64,000 nt of DNA from Hydrogenophaga sp. IBVHS2 (GTDB lineage Bacteria; Pseudomonadota; Gammaproteobacteria; Burkholderiales; Burkholderiaceae_C). Under the pieces are notes generated by a model. The model was given only the letters and a program-made list of their open reading frames with translations. It was not told the DNA's origin and made no database searches. Where the stretch lies: the NCBI RefSeq assembly GCF_002127215.1, contig NZ_NFUT01000005.1, forward strand, positions 163,385-227,384, read 5' to 3'. Of the stretch, positions 40,095 through 49,315 are shown piece by piece (within the stretch, counting starts at the first letter, position 1; every line of letters begins with the position of its first letter). The position numbers and the translations under genes are program-made.

Positions 40095-41181
40095 CCAGCG
40101 CACCCGCCAGCTCAGCAGGCGCTTCATGCTCTGGATGCTGCTGCTGGGCTTTCTGCCCGGGGTCGTCTGTTTTGCGCTGGCCGTCCGGATGCAGCCCATC
40201 GATGGCGATCTCACGCGCATCGGCGCCTACCCCGAGCGTGACTACGGCTGGAACGCACCGCAGCACGTTTTCCCCCGACCGCTTTACGGCAGCAGCGTCG
40301 GCGATGGCGCCGAGGTGCTGGTCATCGGGGATTCCTTTGCCACGGCCATGGGCCAGCACCAGTGGCAGAACCAGGTCGTTGCTGCCTCCGGCATGCGGGT
40401 GTCCACCGTCAGTGCGTACGACCAGACTGTCGACCAGGTGATGGCCGAGCCGGCGTACCGTGCGCAGCCGCCCCGCTGGCTGGTGCTCACGCTGGTGGAG
40501 CGGCACTTTCCCTCCATGCTGGCCCGGCATGTCAGCTGCCCGGCCGATGCCGCTGCCCGTACGCGGATCGCGCCCACCCGGGCGGAGCCGTTCATCTGGA
40601 GCGGCGACGTGCCCGAGGTCCCGATGGCCGTGCCCATCGAGCGCAACACCCGCTGGGATGACTGGCGCCAGGTGCCGCTGGGCGTGGGCTACAAATATGT
40701 GCAGCGTTCCCTGTGGCGCGCCGCTACCGGTCGCCAGTCGACCGATGCCTGGGAGTACCCGCTCGATCGCAGCGGCCTGTTCAGCAGCGAACGGTCTGAC
40801 CGGCTCCTGGTGTTCCGCAAGGACATCCAGAAGTCGGAGCAGTGGGCATCGACCGGAGCGCCCGCGCTGGACTGCATGCTGGATGAGCTGCGTCGCAAGG
40901 TAGAGGCCAACGGCCACACCCGGCTGGTGGTGCTGATGGCGCCGGACAAGCTCACCGCCTACACGCCCTGGATCACCGACCCGTCGGTTCGGGGCCTGAG
41001 CGAACTCGATGCGCTGGCCAGCCGGCATCCTGACCTCATCCCGCCCGTCCACCGGGCGCTCGAAGCCGCCATTGCAGCCGGCACGCCGGATGTTTACCTG
41101 CCCAACAACACCCACTGGGGCATCAAGGGCCATCTGGTGGCCGGCCAGGTGGTCGCCGATTTCCTGCAGCAACGGCGCTGA
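40069..41181 (+). CDS. AlgJ/AlgX-like SGNH acetyltransferase
   Basis: 370 residues; one N-terminal membrane helix (19-39) and a periplasmic SGNH-hydrolase-like domain: VIGDSFATAM with Ser89, and DxxH-type block NNTHWGIKGH with His349. This is the AlgJ/AlgX architecture, which receives acetyl groups from an AlgI-type MBOAT and places them on polysaccharide. GTG start at 40069 inside the end of the MBOAT gene; an ATG at residue 20 is a weaker alternative. The target glycan is unknown; the O-antigen encoded 10 kb away is one candidate. Confidence 0.85.
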   Translation: MSSSISSSDQRTRQLSRRFMLWMLLLGFLPGVVCFALAVRMQPIDGDLTRIGAYPERDYGWNAPQHVFPRPLYGSSVGDGAEVLVIGDSFATAMGQHQWQNQVVAASGMRVSTVSAYDQTVDQVMAEPAYRAQPPRWLVLTLVERHFPSMLARHVSCPADAAARTRIAPTRAEPFIWSGDVPEVPMAVPIERNTRWDDWRQVPLGVGYKYVQRSLWRAATGRQSTDAWEYPLDRSGLFSSERSDRLLVFRKDIQKSEQWASTGAPALDCMLDELRRKVEANGHTRLVVLMAPDKLTAYTPWITDPSVRGLSELDALASRHPDLIPPVHRALEAAIAAGTPDVYLPNNTHWGIKGHLVAGQVVADFLQQRR

Positions 41182-41213
41182 TCGGCAGCGCCATCGTCAC
41201 GCTGCGGGCCGTC

Positions 41214-41549
41214 TTACTGCAGCTTGAGGATCCAGCGGGCCAGGGTCACCGATTCGGCCTCGTTCACCTGGGCCTGGGCCGGCATGGGCACCTGGCCCCA
41301 CACGCCCACACCGCCTTCGCGGATCTTCTTCGAGAGATAGGCCTCGGCGTTGGCGTCGCTGGCGTACTTGGCCGCGATGGCCTTGAACGATGGCCCCAGG
41401 GTGTTGCGGTCCACCCGGTGGCAGGCCATGCAGTTCTTGGACTTGTAGAGGTCGTCGTCGCTGGTCTGGGCGGTGGCCGGCAGAGCGCACAGCAGGCCCA
41501 GGGCCAGGGCGGGGAGGGTGGTTCGCAGGGTCATGTTCAGCAGGTTCAA
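41214..41549 (-). CDS. Class I c-type cytochrome, c-551 type
   Basis: 111 residues with a signal peptide (about 1-28, PATAQ). Haem motif CMACH (Cys40, Cys43, His44) and axial Met89 in GQVPMPAQ, as in small c-551/c-552 electron carriers. Lies 63 bp downstream of the PQQ-type dehydrogenase on the same strand, so it probably accepts electrons from it. Confidence 0.9.
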   Translation of the reverse strand: MNLLNMTLRTTLPALALGLLCALPATAQTSDDDLYKSKNCMACHRVDRNTLGPSFKAIAAKYASDANAEAYLSKKIREGGVGVWGQVPMPAQAQVNEAESVTLARWILKLQ

Positions 41550-41612
41550 AAGATTCGCGGGGGCACCAGGCCCCCGCGAACTGGACTGACGCAGGTCAGG
41601 GCGTGGCGGACA

Positions 41613-42887
41613 TCAGTTCGGGGTCAGGCGCGAGATGCTGCCCTCGTCGGCCGCCACATACAGGTTGCCGTCAGGGCCCTGAACCACCGAGCGAAAGCGC
41701 ACGGCCGGCATGGGCAGGTCGACCTTGCTGCGCACCGACGACTTGCCATCGGCCGAGATGTCCAGGATCTCCAGGCGGTTGCCCACCGGCGTGCCATGGA
41801 TGCCGATGCCGCCGTAGCCCACCACCATCTTGCCGTCCCAGCCTTTCCACTGCTTGCCGCTGAGGAAGGTGGAGCCGAACATGCCTTGCGACAGCCCCTC
41901 GTTGTTCCAGGCCGGGCGCATGGCGTTGGGGTAGGTCTTGGTGTCGGTCATGGGCATGAAGGCGGCACGCTCCTTCGGGTCCATGGCGCCCATCTGGTTG
42001 GGGCTGTAGCCGCAGTAGTTGTCCGGGCAGGCGCCACGGCCACCCACATTCGGGCGCGGATCCCAGCCGGCATTGCCGCCCGGCACCAGGGCCGTGACCT
42101 CGTCGCTGTGCCACGGACCGTTCTCCGAGGTGAAGGGCTGGTTCGTGCCGGGGCGGAAGGTGATGCCCTGCGGGTTGCGGTGGCCGTAGGTGAATACGCG
42201 AGGATCGAAGCCGGCCGGCGCGCCGTTGTTCGGGGCCGCCTTGCCGTTGCGGTCGATGCGCAGCACCTTGCCGCCGATCAGGGTGGGGCTTTGCGGCACC
42301 ACGCCGTTGTGGGTGTCGCCGGTGGTCACATACAGGAAGCCGTCACCCGGGCTGAAGCGGATGCGGCCGCCGTTGTGGGCACCGGGGCCGCCGAAGGGGT
42401 GGTCGCTGGCCTTGGGCTTGTAGGGGATGTCGGCCACGATGTCGGTCCGGTCGGACACGGCGGTCATGGACTCGTTGACCTTCAGGCGGATCACCCGGTT
42501 GGTGCCGGGTGCGGTCAGGCTGGAGGTGGAGTAGACGTAGATGAAGCGGTTGCTGGCGAAGTTGGGGTCCACCGCCACACCGGCCATGCCGGCCTGGCCT
42601 TCGCAGAACAGGTCGTTGGCATTGGTGGCGTAGCCCTTGGCGTCCTTCATGCCCAGCAGCTTGTTGACCGCGCCGCTGGTCTGGCGAACGGACAGCCCCA
42701 GGCACTTCTCGGTGAAGAACATGGTGCCGTTGGGCAGGAAGGCCATGTCCCACGGGCTGTCGAGCTTGTCGACCACCACGGCATGGGTCAGCTTGGGGGC
42801 GTTGGCTGCGGTGCTGGGGGTACCGCCGGGGGCGGTGGCACAGGCGACCAGGGTCAGGGGCAGGGCGGCAAGCAATAGCCGTTTCAT
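41613..42887 (-). CDS. PQQ-dependent sugar dehydrogenase, lipoprotein
   Basis: 424 residues. Lipoprotein signal with lipobox LVAC (Cys16), then a six-bladed beta-propeller of the soluble glucose dehydrogenase (GdhB/YliI) family: FGGPGAHNGGRIRFSPGDGFLYVTTGD and YGHRNPQGITFRPG contain the His/Arg residues for PQQ and substrate. Oxidises an aldose or other alcohol in the periplasm, passing electrons to the cytochrome encoded next. ATG 42887. Sits behind a strong promoter with an overlapping palindrome. Confidence 0.88.
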   Translation of the reverse strand: MKRLLLAALPLTLVACATAPGGTPSTAANAPKLTHAVVVDKLDSPWDMAFLPNGTMFFTEKCLGLSVRQTSGAVNKLLGMKDAKGYATNANDLFCEGQAGMAGVAVDPNFASNRFIYVYSTSSLTAPGTNRVIRLKVNESMTAVSDRTDIVADIPYKPKASDHPFGGPGAHNGGRIRFSPGDGFLYVTTGDTHNGVVPQSPTLIGGKVLRIDRNGKAAPNNGAPAGFDPRVFTYGHRNPQGITFRPGTNQPFTSENGPWHSDEVTALVPGGNAGWDPRPNVGGRGACPDNYCGYSPNQMGAMDPKERAAFMPMTDTKTYPNAMRPAWNNEGLSQGMFGSTFLSGKQWKGWDGKMVVGYGGIGIHGTPVGNRLEILDISADGKSSVRSKVDLPMPAVRFRSVVQGPDGNLYVAADEGSISRLTPN

Positions 42888-42919
42888 GGGTTTGTCTCCG
42901 ATTGTTGGTTTTGCGGATC

Positions 42920-42940
42920 GCCGCCCCCTGTCGGGGCGGC
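42920..42940 (-). promoter_or_regulatory. Hairpin at the 5' end of the dehydrogenase mRNA
   Basis: GCCGCCCC (42920-42927), five-base loop, GGGGCGGC (42933-42940). The predicted transcription start is near 42941, so the mRNA would begin with this very stable stem. It could protect the 5' end or block an early step of translation; there is no T-run. Confidence 0.5.
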
Positions 42941-42941
42941 A

Positions 42942-42977
42942 GAATTAATAATATTAATTCGCAATCCGCAGTGTCAA
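42942..42977 (-). promoter_or_regulatory. Promoter with palindromic operator for the PQQ dehydrogenase-cytochrome operon
   Basis: Minus strand: TTGACA (42977-42972), 18 bases, TATTAT (42953-42948). The -10 lies inside a 19-base palindrome at 42942-42960 (GAATTAAT-AAT-ATTAATTC), striking in such GC-rich DNA and placed for a repressor to block RNA polymerase. Confidence 0.65.
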
Positions 42978-43020
42978 TCGGGGTGGACAAAACCCCTTCC
43001 AGCACGTGGGCGACAGGGTT

Positions 43021-43914
43021 TCAGACCTTGTGCTTCTTGAACCAGTCGCTGGCCAGCTTCTGGGCGTAGGTGGCAGCCGCCTTGTCGTAGCTGGGCCGGT
43101 AGTCGGCGTTGAAGCCGTGGTCCACATTGGGGAACACCACGATCTCCGAGCCGCTGCCGCCCTTGTTGATGAGGCCGCGCATCTTGGCGATGGTTTCCTG
43201 CTTCACGAACGCGTCGATGCCCGAGTACAGGCCCAGCACCGGCACCTTGATCTGGTCGGCGAAGTCGATCGGGTCTTCCGGGCGCAGCTCGGGCGCCTTC
43301 AGGCCTTCGAGCAGGCCGTAGTACGCCACGGCGGCACCCAGCTGGCTGTTGTGGCGCGCATAGACCCAGGCGGTGCGGCCGCCCCAGCAGTAGCCCACCA
43401 GACCGGTGCGCTTGGCATCGGCCTTGCCGCTGGCGCGGGCGAACGCCAGGGTGGCGTCCAGATCGGCGCACACCTGCGCATCCGGCACCTTGGAGACCAC
43501 CTGCGACAGGATGGTGGGGATGTCGGTCATCTTCGACACGTCACCCTGGCGGGCGAACATCTCGGGGGCGATGGCGTAGTAGCCCATCTTGGCGTAGCGG
43601 CGGCACATGTCCTTGATGTGCTCGTGCACACCGAAGATCTCCTGCACCACCAGCATCACCGGGAACTTGCCCGGGCCGGCCGGCATGGCGCGGTAGGCCG
43701 GGATCTTGCCGTCGGCCACCGGCACGCTCACCTCGCCGGCCACCAGGCCTTTGCTGTCGGTGACGATGGCCTGCGCCAGCACCGGGTTGGAGGCCACCGC
43801 AAAGCCGGTGGCCAGCGAGGTCATGACGAAGCCGCGCCGCGAGGGCATGCCCGATGCGGGGGCTGGCGGGTTCTGGAAGTCGATCGGCTTGAGGCCGTAG
43901 TCCATCAGTTTCAT
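43021..43914 (-). CDS. Dienelactone hydrolase family protein, Tat-exported
   Basis: 297 residues. A 24-residue lead precedes a twin-arginine signal ([17 protein letters not shown]). Alpha/beta hydrolase with the dienelactone-hydrolase triad: Cys176 (GYCWGG), Asp234 (SGIDAF), His266 (NVDHGFN). The family opens lactone rings or cleaves esters; no aromatic degradation genes are near. 30 bp downstream of the OhrR-type regulator, so probably co-transcribed with it. Confidence 0.88.
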   Translation of the reverse strand: MKLMDYGLKPIDFQNPPAPASGMPSRRGFVMTSLATGFAVASNPVLAQAIVTDSKGLVAGEVSVPVADGKIPAYRAMPAGPGKFPVMLVVQEIFGVHEHIKDMCRRYAKMGYYAIAPEMFARQGDVSKMTDIPTILSQVVSKVPDAQVCADLDATLAFARASGKADAKRTGLVGYCWGGRTAWVYARHNSQLGAAVAYYGLLEGLKAPELRPEDPIDFADQIKVPVLGLYSGIDAFVKQETIAKMRGLINKGGSGSEIVVFPNVDHGFNADYRPSYDKAAATYAQKLASDWFKKHKV

Positions 43915-43944
43915 GGTGTCTCCTGGGGTTGATTGGAGGAAAGG

Positions 43945-44427
43945 TCAAGGGGCGGGGTTGCCCTGGGTCAGCGCCAGGCGCAGGGCCTGGAGCTGGAGGG
44001 TGAGGGCCCGGCGTTCGGGCGGGGAACACTGCGTGGCGCAGGCCACCTGGGCATGCACTGCATGGGCTTTTTTCTGCAGCGCGCGGCCGGCGGGGGTGAG
44101 GGAGATGATCACCGAGCGCTCGTCCTCGGGGCTGCGCTGTCGCAGGAGGTAGCCCTGGGTGACCAGCTTGCGCACCAGCGGCACCAGCGTGCCGGCGTCG
44201 AGCGACACCGCCTCGGCCAGCGCCCCGGCGGTCAGCCGGTCGTGCTGCCACAACGCCATCATCACCACGTACTGCGGAAACGTCAGCCCCAGCGGTGCCA
44301 GCAGCGGCCGGTAGGTCTTGTTCATGGCCAGCGCGGCCGCATACACCGCAAAGCAGAGCTGATTGCCGAGGAACAGGTCGGCATCGGTCACGGTCTCGAG
44401 CGGTGGGCGGGGGCGGGCCTTGGGCAT
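43945..44427 (-). CDS. OhrR-type MarR regulator
   Basis: 160 residues from ATG 44427 ([31 protein letters not shown]). Winged helix with Cys25 in NQLCFA, the peroxide-sensing cysteine of Ohr[14 protein letters not shown] is the wing. The longer frame from 44481 would start inside the operator region. No ohr gene is in the window; its likely targets are its own transcript with the dienelactone hydrolase and perhaps the divergent metallo-hydrolase. Confidence 0.85.
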   Translation of the reverse strand: MPKARPRPPLETVTDADLFLGNQLCFAVYAAALAMNKTYRPLLAPLGLTFPQYVVMMALWQHDRLTAGALAEAVSLDAGTLVPLVRKLVTQGYLLRQRSPEDERSVIISLTPAGRALQKKAHAVHAQVACATQCSPPERRALTLQLQALRLALTQGNPAP

Positions 44428-44454
44428 GGCAGTCGATGTGATGTCTGGCGTGCG

Positions 44455-44480
44455 AGTATATGGTGTACAAAATGTTTGCA
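44455..44480 (-). promoter_or_regulatory. Promoter and palindrome before the OhrR-type gene
   Basis: On the minus strand TATACT (44460-44455) is a good -10 for the regulator gene, about 28 bp before its ATG. Directly upstream TGTACAAAATGTTTGCA (44464-44480) is an imperfect AT-rich palindrome, a reasonable MarR/OhrR operator. Confidence 0.4.
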
Positions 44481-44559
44481 TGCCAGATGTTGATCAGCCC
44501 GCCGGGGCAGGTCGGGTATTGGCCCGATACTTCGCAGCGCTCTTCATCCCTGTCCTGCC

Positions 44560-45207
44560 ATGCTTCGCTACCGCACCCTGCCCGTCACCGCCTTTGCCCA
44601 GAACTGCTCCCTCGTCTGGTGCGACCAGACCTTGGAGGCCGCCGTCATCGACCCGGGCGGCGAGATCGAGCGTCTGCTGGCCACGGTGGCCGATCTGGGC
44701 CTGCAGCTCAAAGCCATCTGGCTCACCCATGCCCACATCGACCATGCCGGCGCTGTGGGCGAGCTGGCCGAGCGGCTGCAGCTGCCGATCGTGGGGCCCC
44801 ACCCCGGCGACCAATTCTGGATCGATGCCCTGCCGCAGCAGAGCGCCATGTTCGGCTTCCCGCCGGCGCGGCACTTCGCGCCCACGCGCTGGCTGCAGGA
44901 CGGCGAGACGGTGCAGATCGGGCAATCGACCCTGACCGTGCGGCACTGCCCTGGCCACACCCCGGGCCATGTGGTGTTTCATTCTGCCGAGGCGCAGCGG
45001 GTCTTCGTGGGCGACGTGCTGTTTGCCGGCAGCATTGGCCGCACCGATTTCCCGCAGGGCAACCATGCCCAGCTGCTGGCCAGCATCCGCGAGAAGCTCT
45101 GGCCTATGGGCGACGCCACGGTATTCATCCCGGGGCATGGCCCCGAGGGCACGCTCGGTGAGGAGCGCCGGTTCAATCCGTATGTGGGGGAGCGCGCGGG
45201 CGGCTGA
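44560..45207 (+). CDS. Metallo-beta-lactamase-fold hydrolase, glyoxalase II-like
   Basis: 215 residues, YcbL-type. Metal motif THAHIDH (His57, His59, Asp61, His62), later ligands in [24 protein letters not shown] and IPGHGPEGT. Likely a thioester hydrolase such as a short glyoxalase II; it lacks the C-terminal domain of full glyoxalase II. ATG 44560. Divergent from the OhrR-type gene. Confidence 0.88.
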   Translation: MLRYRTLPVTAFAQNCSLVWCDQTLEAAVIDPGGEIERLLATVADLGLQLKAIWLTHAHIDHAGAVGELAERLQLPIVGPHPGDQFWIDALPQQSAMFGFPPARHFAPTRWLQDGETVQIGQSTLTVRHCPGHTPGHVVFHSAEAQRVFVGDVLFAGSIGRTDFPQGNHAQLLASIREKLWPMGDATVFIPGHGPEGTLGEERRFNPYVGERAGG

Positions 45208-45228
45208 GCGTCCGGGCCGCGCGCGCGA

Positions 45229-46107
45229 TCAGCCCTTGCGCGCCTGCTCGTACAGCCCCTGCACCTTGGGCACGTTGGCTTCCAGTTCCTTGATGCGGTT
45301 CGGGCCGCTGGGATGGGTGGACAGGAAGTCCAGGCCGCCGGCGCCGTTGGCGGCGGTCATCTTCTGCCACAGGGTCACGCTGGCCTGCGGCTGGTAGGCC
45401 GATCGGGCGGCCAGTTCCAGGCCCACCAGATCGGCTTCGGATTCGTCGTCGCGGCTGAACTTCAGGCTCAGCAGCTGGGTGCCCAGGTTGGCCGCCACAT
45501 CGCCCAGCTGACCCAGGCCCAGCAGCTGCGCCGCGATCGACAGACCGATGCCGGTGGCATTGCTCTTGGCCACGCGTTCACGCGCATGCTCGCGCAGGGC
45601 ATGGGCCATCTCGTGGCCCATGATCATGGCGGCCTCGTCGTCGGTCAGCTTGAGTTTTTCCAGGATGCCGGTGTAGAAGGCGATCTTGCCGCCCGGCATG
45701 CAGAACGCATTGATCTGCTCGCTGCGGATCAGGTTGACCTCCCATTTCCAGCGGTTGGCGCGGTCGTTCCACTGAGGCGAATGGGGGATGAGCCGCCGCG
45801 CGATGTTGCGCAGCCTCACCACCTGGGGGTCGGTGCCGGCCACCAGCACGCCTTTGCTGCTGGCCTCGGCCATCATCTGGCCGTACTGCTTCTGCGCGGC
45901 GCCTTCGAGCTCCTCGGCCGGCACCAGGGTGCGCAGGGCCGATGAACGTCCGACCTCCACCTGGGCTGCGGCCGGCAGGGCTGCGGTCGCCGCACCCGCC
46001 GAGGCCGCAAGCAGGAAGCCGCGGCGGGATGACCATCGGTGCGGGGCTGCCGATTCGGGCGCCGGTTCGGTGGCGCGCGGGGCTTTGAGGTCGCAGAAGA
46101 TGCACAT
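45229..46107 (-). CDS. M48-family metalloprotease, exported
   Basis: 292 residues from ATG 46107. Twin-arginine-type signal (SSRRGFLLAASAGAATAALPAAA, 26-48) after an odd lead containing CxxC (MCIFCDL). Zinc site HEMAH (165-169), third ligand in DESEADLVG; STHPSGPNRIKEL is also typical. Belongs to the BepA/LoiP-like periplasmic proteases that handle outer-membrane proteins. The longer open frame to 46209 has no supporting start and would overlap the GT2 gene. Confidence 0.87.
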   Translation of the reverse strand: MCIFCDLKAPRATEPAPESAAPHRWSSRRGFLLAASAGAATAALPAAAQVEVGRSSALRTLVPAEELEGAAQKQYGQMMAEASSKGVLVAGTDPQVVRLRNIARRLIPHSPQWNDRANRWKWEVNLIRSEQINAFCMPGGKIAFYTGILEKLKLTDDEAAMIMGHEMAHALREHARERVAKSNATGIGLSIAAQLLGLGQLGDVAANLGTQLLSLKFSRDDESEADLVGLELAARSAYQPQASVTLWQKMTAANGAGGLDFLSTHPSGPNRIKELEANVPKVQGLYEQARKG

Positions 46108-46150
46108 GGGCAAAATGATAGGGATGAAACCCGCTGAGCGAAAGACACAT

Positions 46151-47095
46151 ATGCAGGCGAAGAAGAAACTACAAGCTCCCTCCGTCGTCATTCTCATGGG
46201 TACATTCAACGGCGAGTCTTACATCCTTGAGCAACTGTCTTCAATCGCTCGACAGACGTTCGATCGATGGTCATTGTGGGCTTCGGATGACGGCTCAACC
46301 GACGGCACGCTGGAGATCCTCCACAGGTTTCAGGCTGAGCAATCACCCCGTGAGATCGTCGTGCTCAAAGGTCCTGCACTGGGGTTTGCAGCAAATTTTC
46401 TGTCGATGGTCTGCAACCCCCTGGTGGTCGGTGACTACTATGCGTACGCAGATCAAGACGACATCTGGGATGCAGACAAGCTAGAGCGCGCAGTCCGGTG
46501 GTTGAATGAGCAAGACCCAGATGTCCCCGCTCTGTACTGCAGCAGCACCACGCTGGTTGATTCCAACAACAAGCTCTTGGGGCAATCGCCCCGTTATCGA
46601 CGTCCTGCAGCTTTCAAGAACGCCTTGGTGCAGAGCATCGCCAGCGGCAATACCATGGTGTTCAACCAAGCCGCGAGAGCTGCCCTTTTGGCAGCAGGCG
46701 CCGATGTGAAGGTGCCTGCTCACGATTGGTGGACTTATCTGGTTGTTTCTGGTGTGGGCGGGAATGTGATGTTCGATCCTCTTCCCACGCTGCGGTATCG
46801 CCAGCACGGTTCCAACTTGATCGGTGCTGGTGTGGGATGGGTGGCACGCATTCGACGCCTGCGGGGGATGTTCATGTCTCAAACACGCCATCTTCACGAA
46901 CAAAACCTTGACGCACTCCAGAGAATCCGGAGCTTGTTTCCACCACACCAAATTGAATGTTGGGATGCGTTCGCACAGGCTCGCCAAGGGAGCATCGTGA
47001 ATCGATTGTTTGCTCTGCGTCGCAGCGGCGCCTACCGACAGACGAGGCTCAGCAACTTCACTCTGGTCTTGGCGGCGGTGCTGGGCAAACTCTGA
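46151..47095 (+). CDS. Orphan GT2 glycosyltransferase, foreign composition
   Basis: 314 residues from ATG 46151 (MQAKKKLQAPSVVILMGTFNG); an ATG at 46126 is possible. GT-A fold: ASDDGSTDGT (nucleotide site) and YADQDDIW (DxD region), LYCSSTTLVD, YRQHGSN. These motifs match the GT2 at 54958-55914 closely, and both resemble rhamnosyltransferases of O-antigen clusters. It stands alone between a protease and a permease, its DNA is visibly less GC-rich with many A/T third positions, and the flanks show no IS ends. It probably arrived by transfer. Confidence 0.85.
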   Translation: MQAKKKLQAPSVVILMGTFNGESYILEQLSSIARQTFDRWSLWASDDGSTDGTLEILHRFQAEQSPREIVVLKGPALGFAANFLSMVCNPLVVGDYYAYADQDDIWDADKLERAVRWLNEQDPDVPALYCSSTTLVDSNNKLLGQSPRYRRPAAFKNALVQSIASGNTMVFNQAARAALLAAGADVKVPAHDWWTYLVVSGVGGNVMFDPLPTLRYRQHGSNLIGAGVGWVARIRRLRGMFMSQTRHLHEQNLDALQRIRSLFPPHQIECWDAFAQARQGSIVNRLFALRRSGAYRQTRLSNFTLVLAAVLGKL

Positions 47096-47128
47096 TTGCC
47101 GATATACAAACACCATGAGGAAGGGCCT

Positions 47129-48484
47129 GTGAGCGAATCATTCGATGACAAGGCGTCCAAGATTACCTGGGCCGAGACCCTGCGCGTCTACCTCGAGCCG
47201 GCCAGCCTGCGCATGTTTGCGCTGGGCTTCTCGGCCGGCCTGCCGCTGCTGCTGGTGCTGGGCACGCTCAGTTTCCGGCTGCGCGAGGCCGGGCTGGACC
47301 GCACCACCATCGGTTATCTCAGCTGGGTCGGTCTGGCCTACGGATTCAAGTGGTGCTGGGCGCCGTTGGTGGACCGGCTGCCCATACCCGGCCTCACGCG
47401 CTGGCTGGGCCGGCGGCGCAGCTGGCTGCTGGTCTCGCAGCTGTGCATCGTGCTGGCCTTGTGCGGCATGGCCTTGGCCGATCCGCGCAGCCAGCTGGAT
47501 GTGGTGGTGTGGTGCGCGCTCGCCGTGGCCTTTGCCTCGGCCACGCAGGACATCGCGCTGGACGCCTTCCGCATCGAATCGGCCGATGCCCGCCGCCAGG
47601 GCGCGCTGGCCGCCACCTACCAGACCGGTTACCGGCTGGCCATGATCTGGGCCGGTGCCGGCGTGCTGTGGCTGGCCGCACGGGCCGAAGTGGCACCGGC
47701 CGTGGCCGCCGTGGCAGGCACGCCCGGTGCGCTCTACCAGCAGGCCGCGTGGACCACAGCCTATCTGGTCATGGCCGCCAGCATGGCGGTGGGCGTGGTC
47801 ACGGTGCTGTTCTCGCGCGAGCCGTCCCGGGTGGAACTGCCGCCGGCGCGCAACCTGGCCGAGTGGCTGCGCGGTGCGCTGATCGAGCCCTTTGCCGATT
47901 TCCTGCGGCGCTACCGGGGCCACGCGCTGCTGATCCTGCTGCTGATCGGCACCTACCGCATCAGCGACGTGGTGATGGGCATCATGGCCAACCCGTTTTA
48001 TGTGGACATGGGCTACACCAAGGACGAGGTGGCCGCCGTGACCAAGGTGTACGGCGTCATCATGACCCTGGTGGGTGCCTTTGTCGGCGGCGCGCTGTCG
48101 CTCAGGCTGGGGGTGATGCGGGTGCTGATGCTGGGAGCCATCCTGTCGGCCGCCAGCAACCTGCTGTTCGCGTGGCTGGCGGGCCACGGGCACGACGTGA
48201 CTGCGCTGGTCATGGTGATCTCGGCCGACAACCTGAGCGCAGGCGTGGCCTCGGCCGCGTTCATCGCCTACCTTTCCAGCCTGACCAACGTGAGCTACTC
48301 GGCTACCCAGTACGCGCTGTTCAGTTCGATGATGCTGCTGGCCCCCAAATGGCTGGCGGGCTACTCGGGTGCCTTCGTGGACGCCTTCGATTACCCGACC
48401 TTCTTCATGTCCACCGCGGCACTGGGTGTGCCGGTGCTGGTGATCATTGCGCTGGCATCGCGCTGGACCGCCGCGCCCCGCTGA
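47129..48484 (+). CDS. AmpG-like MFS permease
   Basis: 451 residues from GTG 47129 (MSESFDDKASKITWAETLRVYLEP), preceded by GAGGAAGGG; a TTG at 47096 is less likely. 12-14 membrane segments. FSAGLPLLLVLGTLSFRLREAGLDRTTIGY and FASATQDIALDAFRIE are AmpG signatures. AmpG imports anhydro-muropeptides for cell-wall recycling; Burkholderiales often carry several homologues, so exact substrate is uncertain. 33 bp after the GT2 gene. Confidence 0.87.
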   Translation: MSESFDDKASKITWAETLRVYLEPASLRMFALGFSAGLPLLLVLGTLSFRLREAGLDRTTIGYLSWVGLAYGFKWCWAPLVDRLPIPGLTRWLGRRRSWLLVSQLCIVLALCGMALADPRSQLDVVVWCALAVAFASATQDIALDAFRIESADARRQGALAATYQTGYRLAMIWAGAGVLWLAARAEVAPAVAAVAGTPGALYQQAAWTTAYLVMAASMAVGVVTVLFSREPSRVELPPARNLAEWLRGALIEPFADFLRRYRGHALLILLLIGTYRISDVVMGIMANPFYVDMGYTKDEVAAVTKVYGVIMTLVGAFVGGALSLRLGVMRVLMLGAILSAASNLLFAWLAGHGHDVTALVMVISADNLSAGVASAAFIAYLSSLTNVSYSATQYALFSSMMLLAPKWLAGYSGAFVDAFDYPTFFMSTAALGVPVLVIIALASRWTAAPR

Positions 48485-48592
48485 GGGTACAAGCCGCCGC
48501 CGGTTTACAAATCTTCACGCCGGGCGCAGCGCAGCTTCATTTGCTGCCGCGAGCATCCGGGCTTCGTCATTCCTTTTGCACCCACGACCCGC

Positions 48593-49309
48593 ATGACACC
48601 CCGCCTGCTGATGATCGAAGACGACCGCCGCCTCGCGCAGATGGTGGCCGAGTACCTGGGCCAGTCCGGCTTCGAGGTGGCGCATGCGCCCGACGGCGAG
48701 CAGGGGCTTGAGCAGCTGAGGCTGATCCACCCCGAGATGGTGATCCTCGACCTGATGATGCCCGGCATCGACGGCCTGGAGGTCTGCCGCCGCATCCGCG
48801 CCCTGCCGGACGAACTGGCCCGCACGCCGGTGCTCATGCTCACCGCCAAGGGCGACCCCATGGACCGCATCATCGGGCTGGAGATCGGCGCCGACGACTA
48901 CCTGCCCAAACCCTTCGAGCCGCGCGAGCTGCTGGCCCGGGTGCGCGCCGTGCTGCGGCGCCGGGGCGAGCCTGGCGCAGGCGCCGCCAGCCGCATCACG
49001 CCCATCATGCGCTTCGGTTCGCTGGAGATCGACCGCGATGCCCGCACCGTGACCGTGGCCGATCGGCCCTGCGAGCTCACCTCCTACCAGTTCGACCTGC
49101 TGGTGGCCATGGCAGAGCGGGCGGGCCGGGTGCTCACCCGCGACCAGATCATGGAAGCGGTGCGCGGCCGCGAGCTTGAAGCCTTCGACCGCTCGATCGA
49201 TGTGCACATCGGCCGCATCCGCAGCGCCATCGAGGACGACAGCAAGGACCCCAAGCGCATCCTCACCGTGCGCGGCGTGGGCTATGTGTTTGCCAAGCAG
49301 CAGGACTGA
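48593..49309 (+). CDS. OmpR/PhoB-family response regulator
   Basis: 238 residues. Receiver with acidic pair Glu9-Asp10-Asp11, phospho-acceptor Asp53 (VILDLMMPG) and Lys106 (DDYLPKPF). Winged-helix DNA-binding domain from about 135 (ELTSYQFDLLVAMAERAGRVLTRDQIME...VHIGRIRSAIEDD...RGVGYVF). Paired with the kinase gene 6 bp downstream. Resembles RstA/OmpR; target genes unknown. Confidence 0.93.
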   Translation: MTPRLLMIEDDRRLAQMVAEYLGQSGFEVAHAPDGEQGLEQLRLIHPEMVILDLMMPGIDGLEVCRRIRALPDELARTPVLMLTAKGDPMDRIIGLEIGADDYLPKPFEPRELLARVRAVLRRRGEPGAGAASRITPIMRFGSLEIDRDARTVTVADRPCELTSYQFDLLVAMAERAGRVLTRDQIMEAVRGRELEAFDRSIDVHIGRIRSAIEDDSKDPKRILTVRGVGYVFAKQQD

Positions 49310-49315
49310 AGCCGC

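Noticed and set aside
36414..40220. A minus-strand open frame of 1268 codons covering the DUF4124 gene, pyrE, xth and the MBOAT gene
   Set aside because: Only its last 226 codons make a sensible protein. The rest is opposite xth and the MBOAT gene, low in complexity and His/Gln/Arg-rich, as expected for the antisense of GC-rich genes.
44428..44481. Longer start of the OhrR-type regulator at 44481
   Set aside because: It would place the start within the -10 and palindrome; ATG 44427 gives the normal family length.
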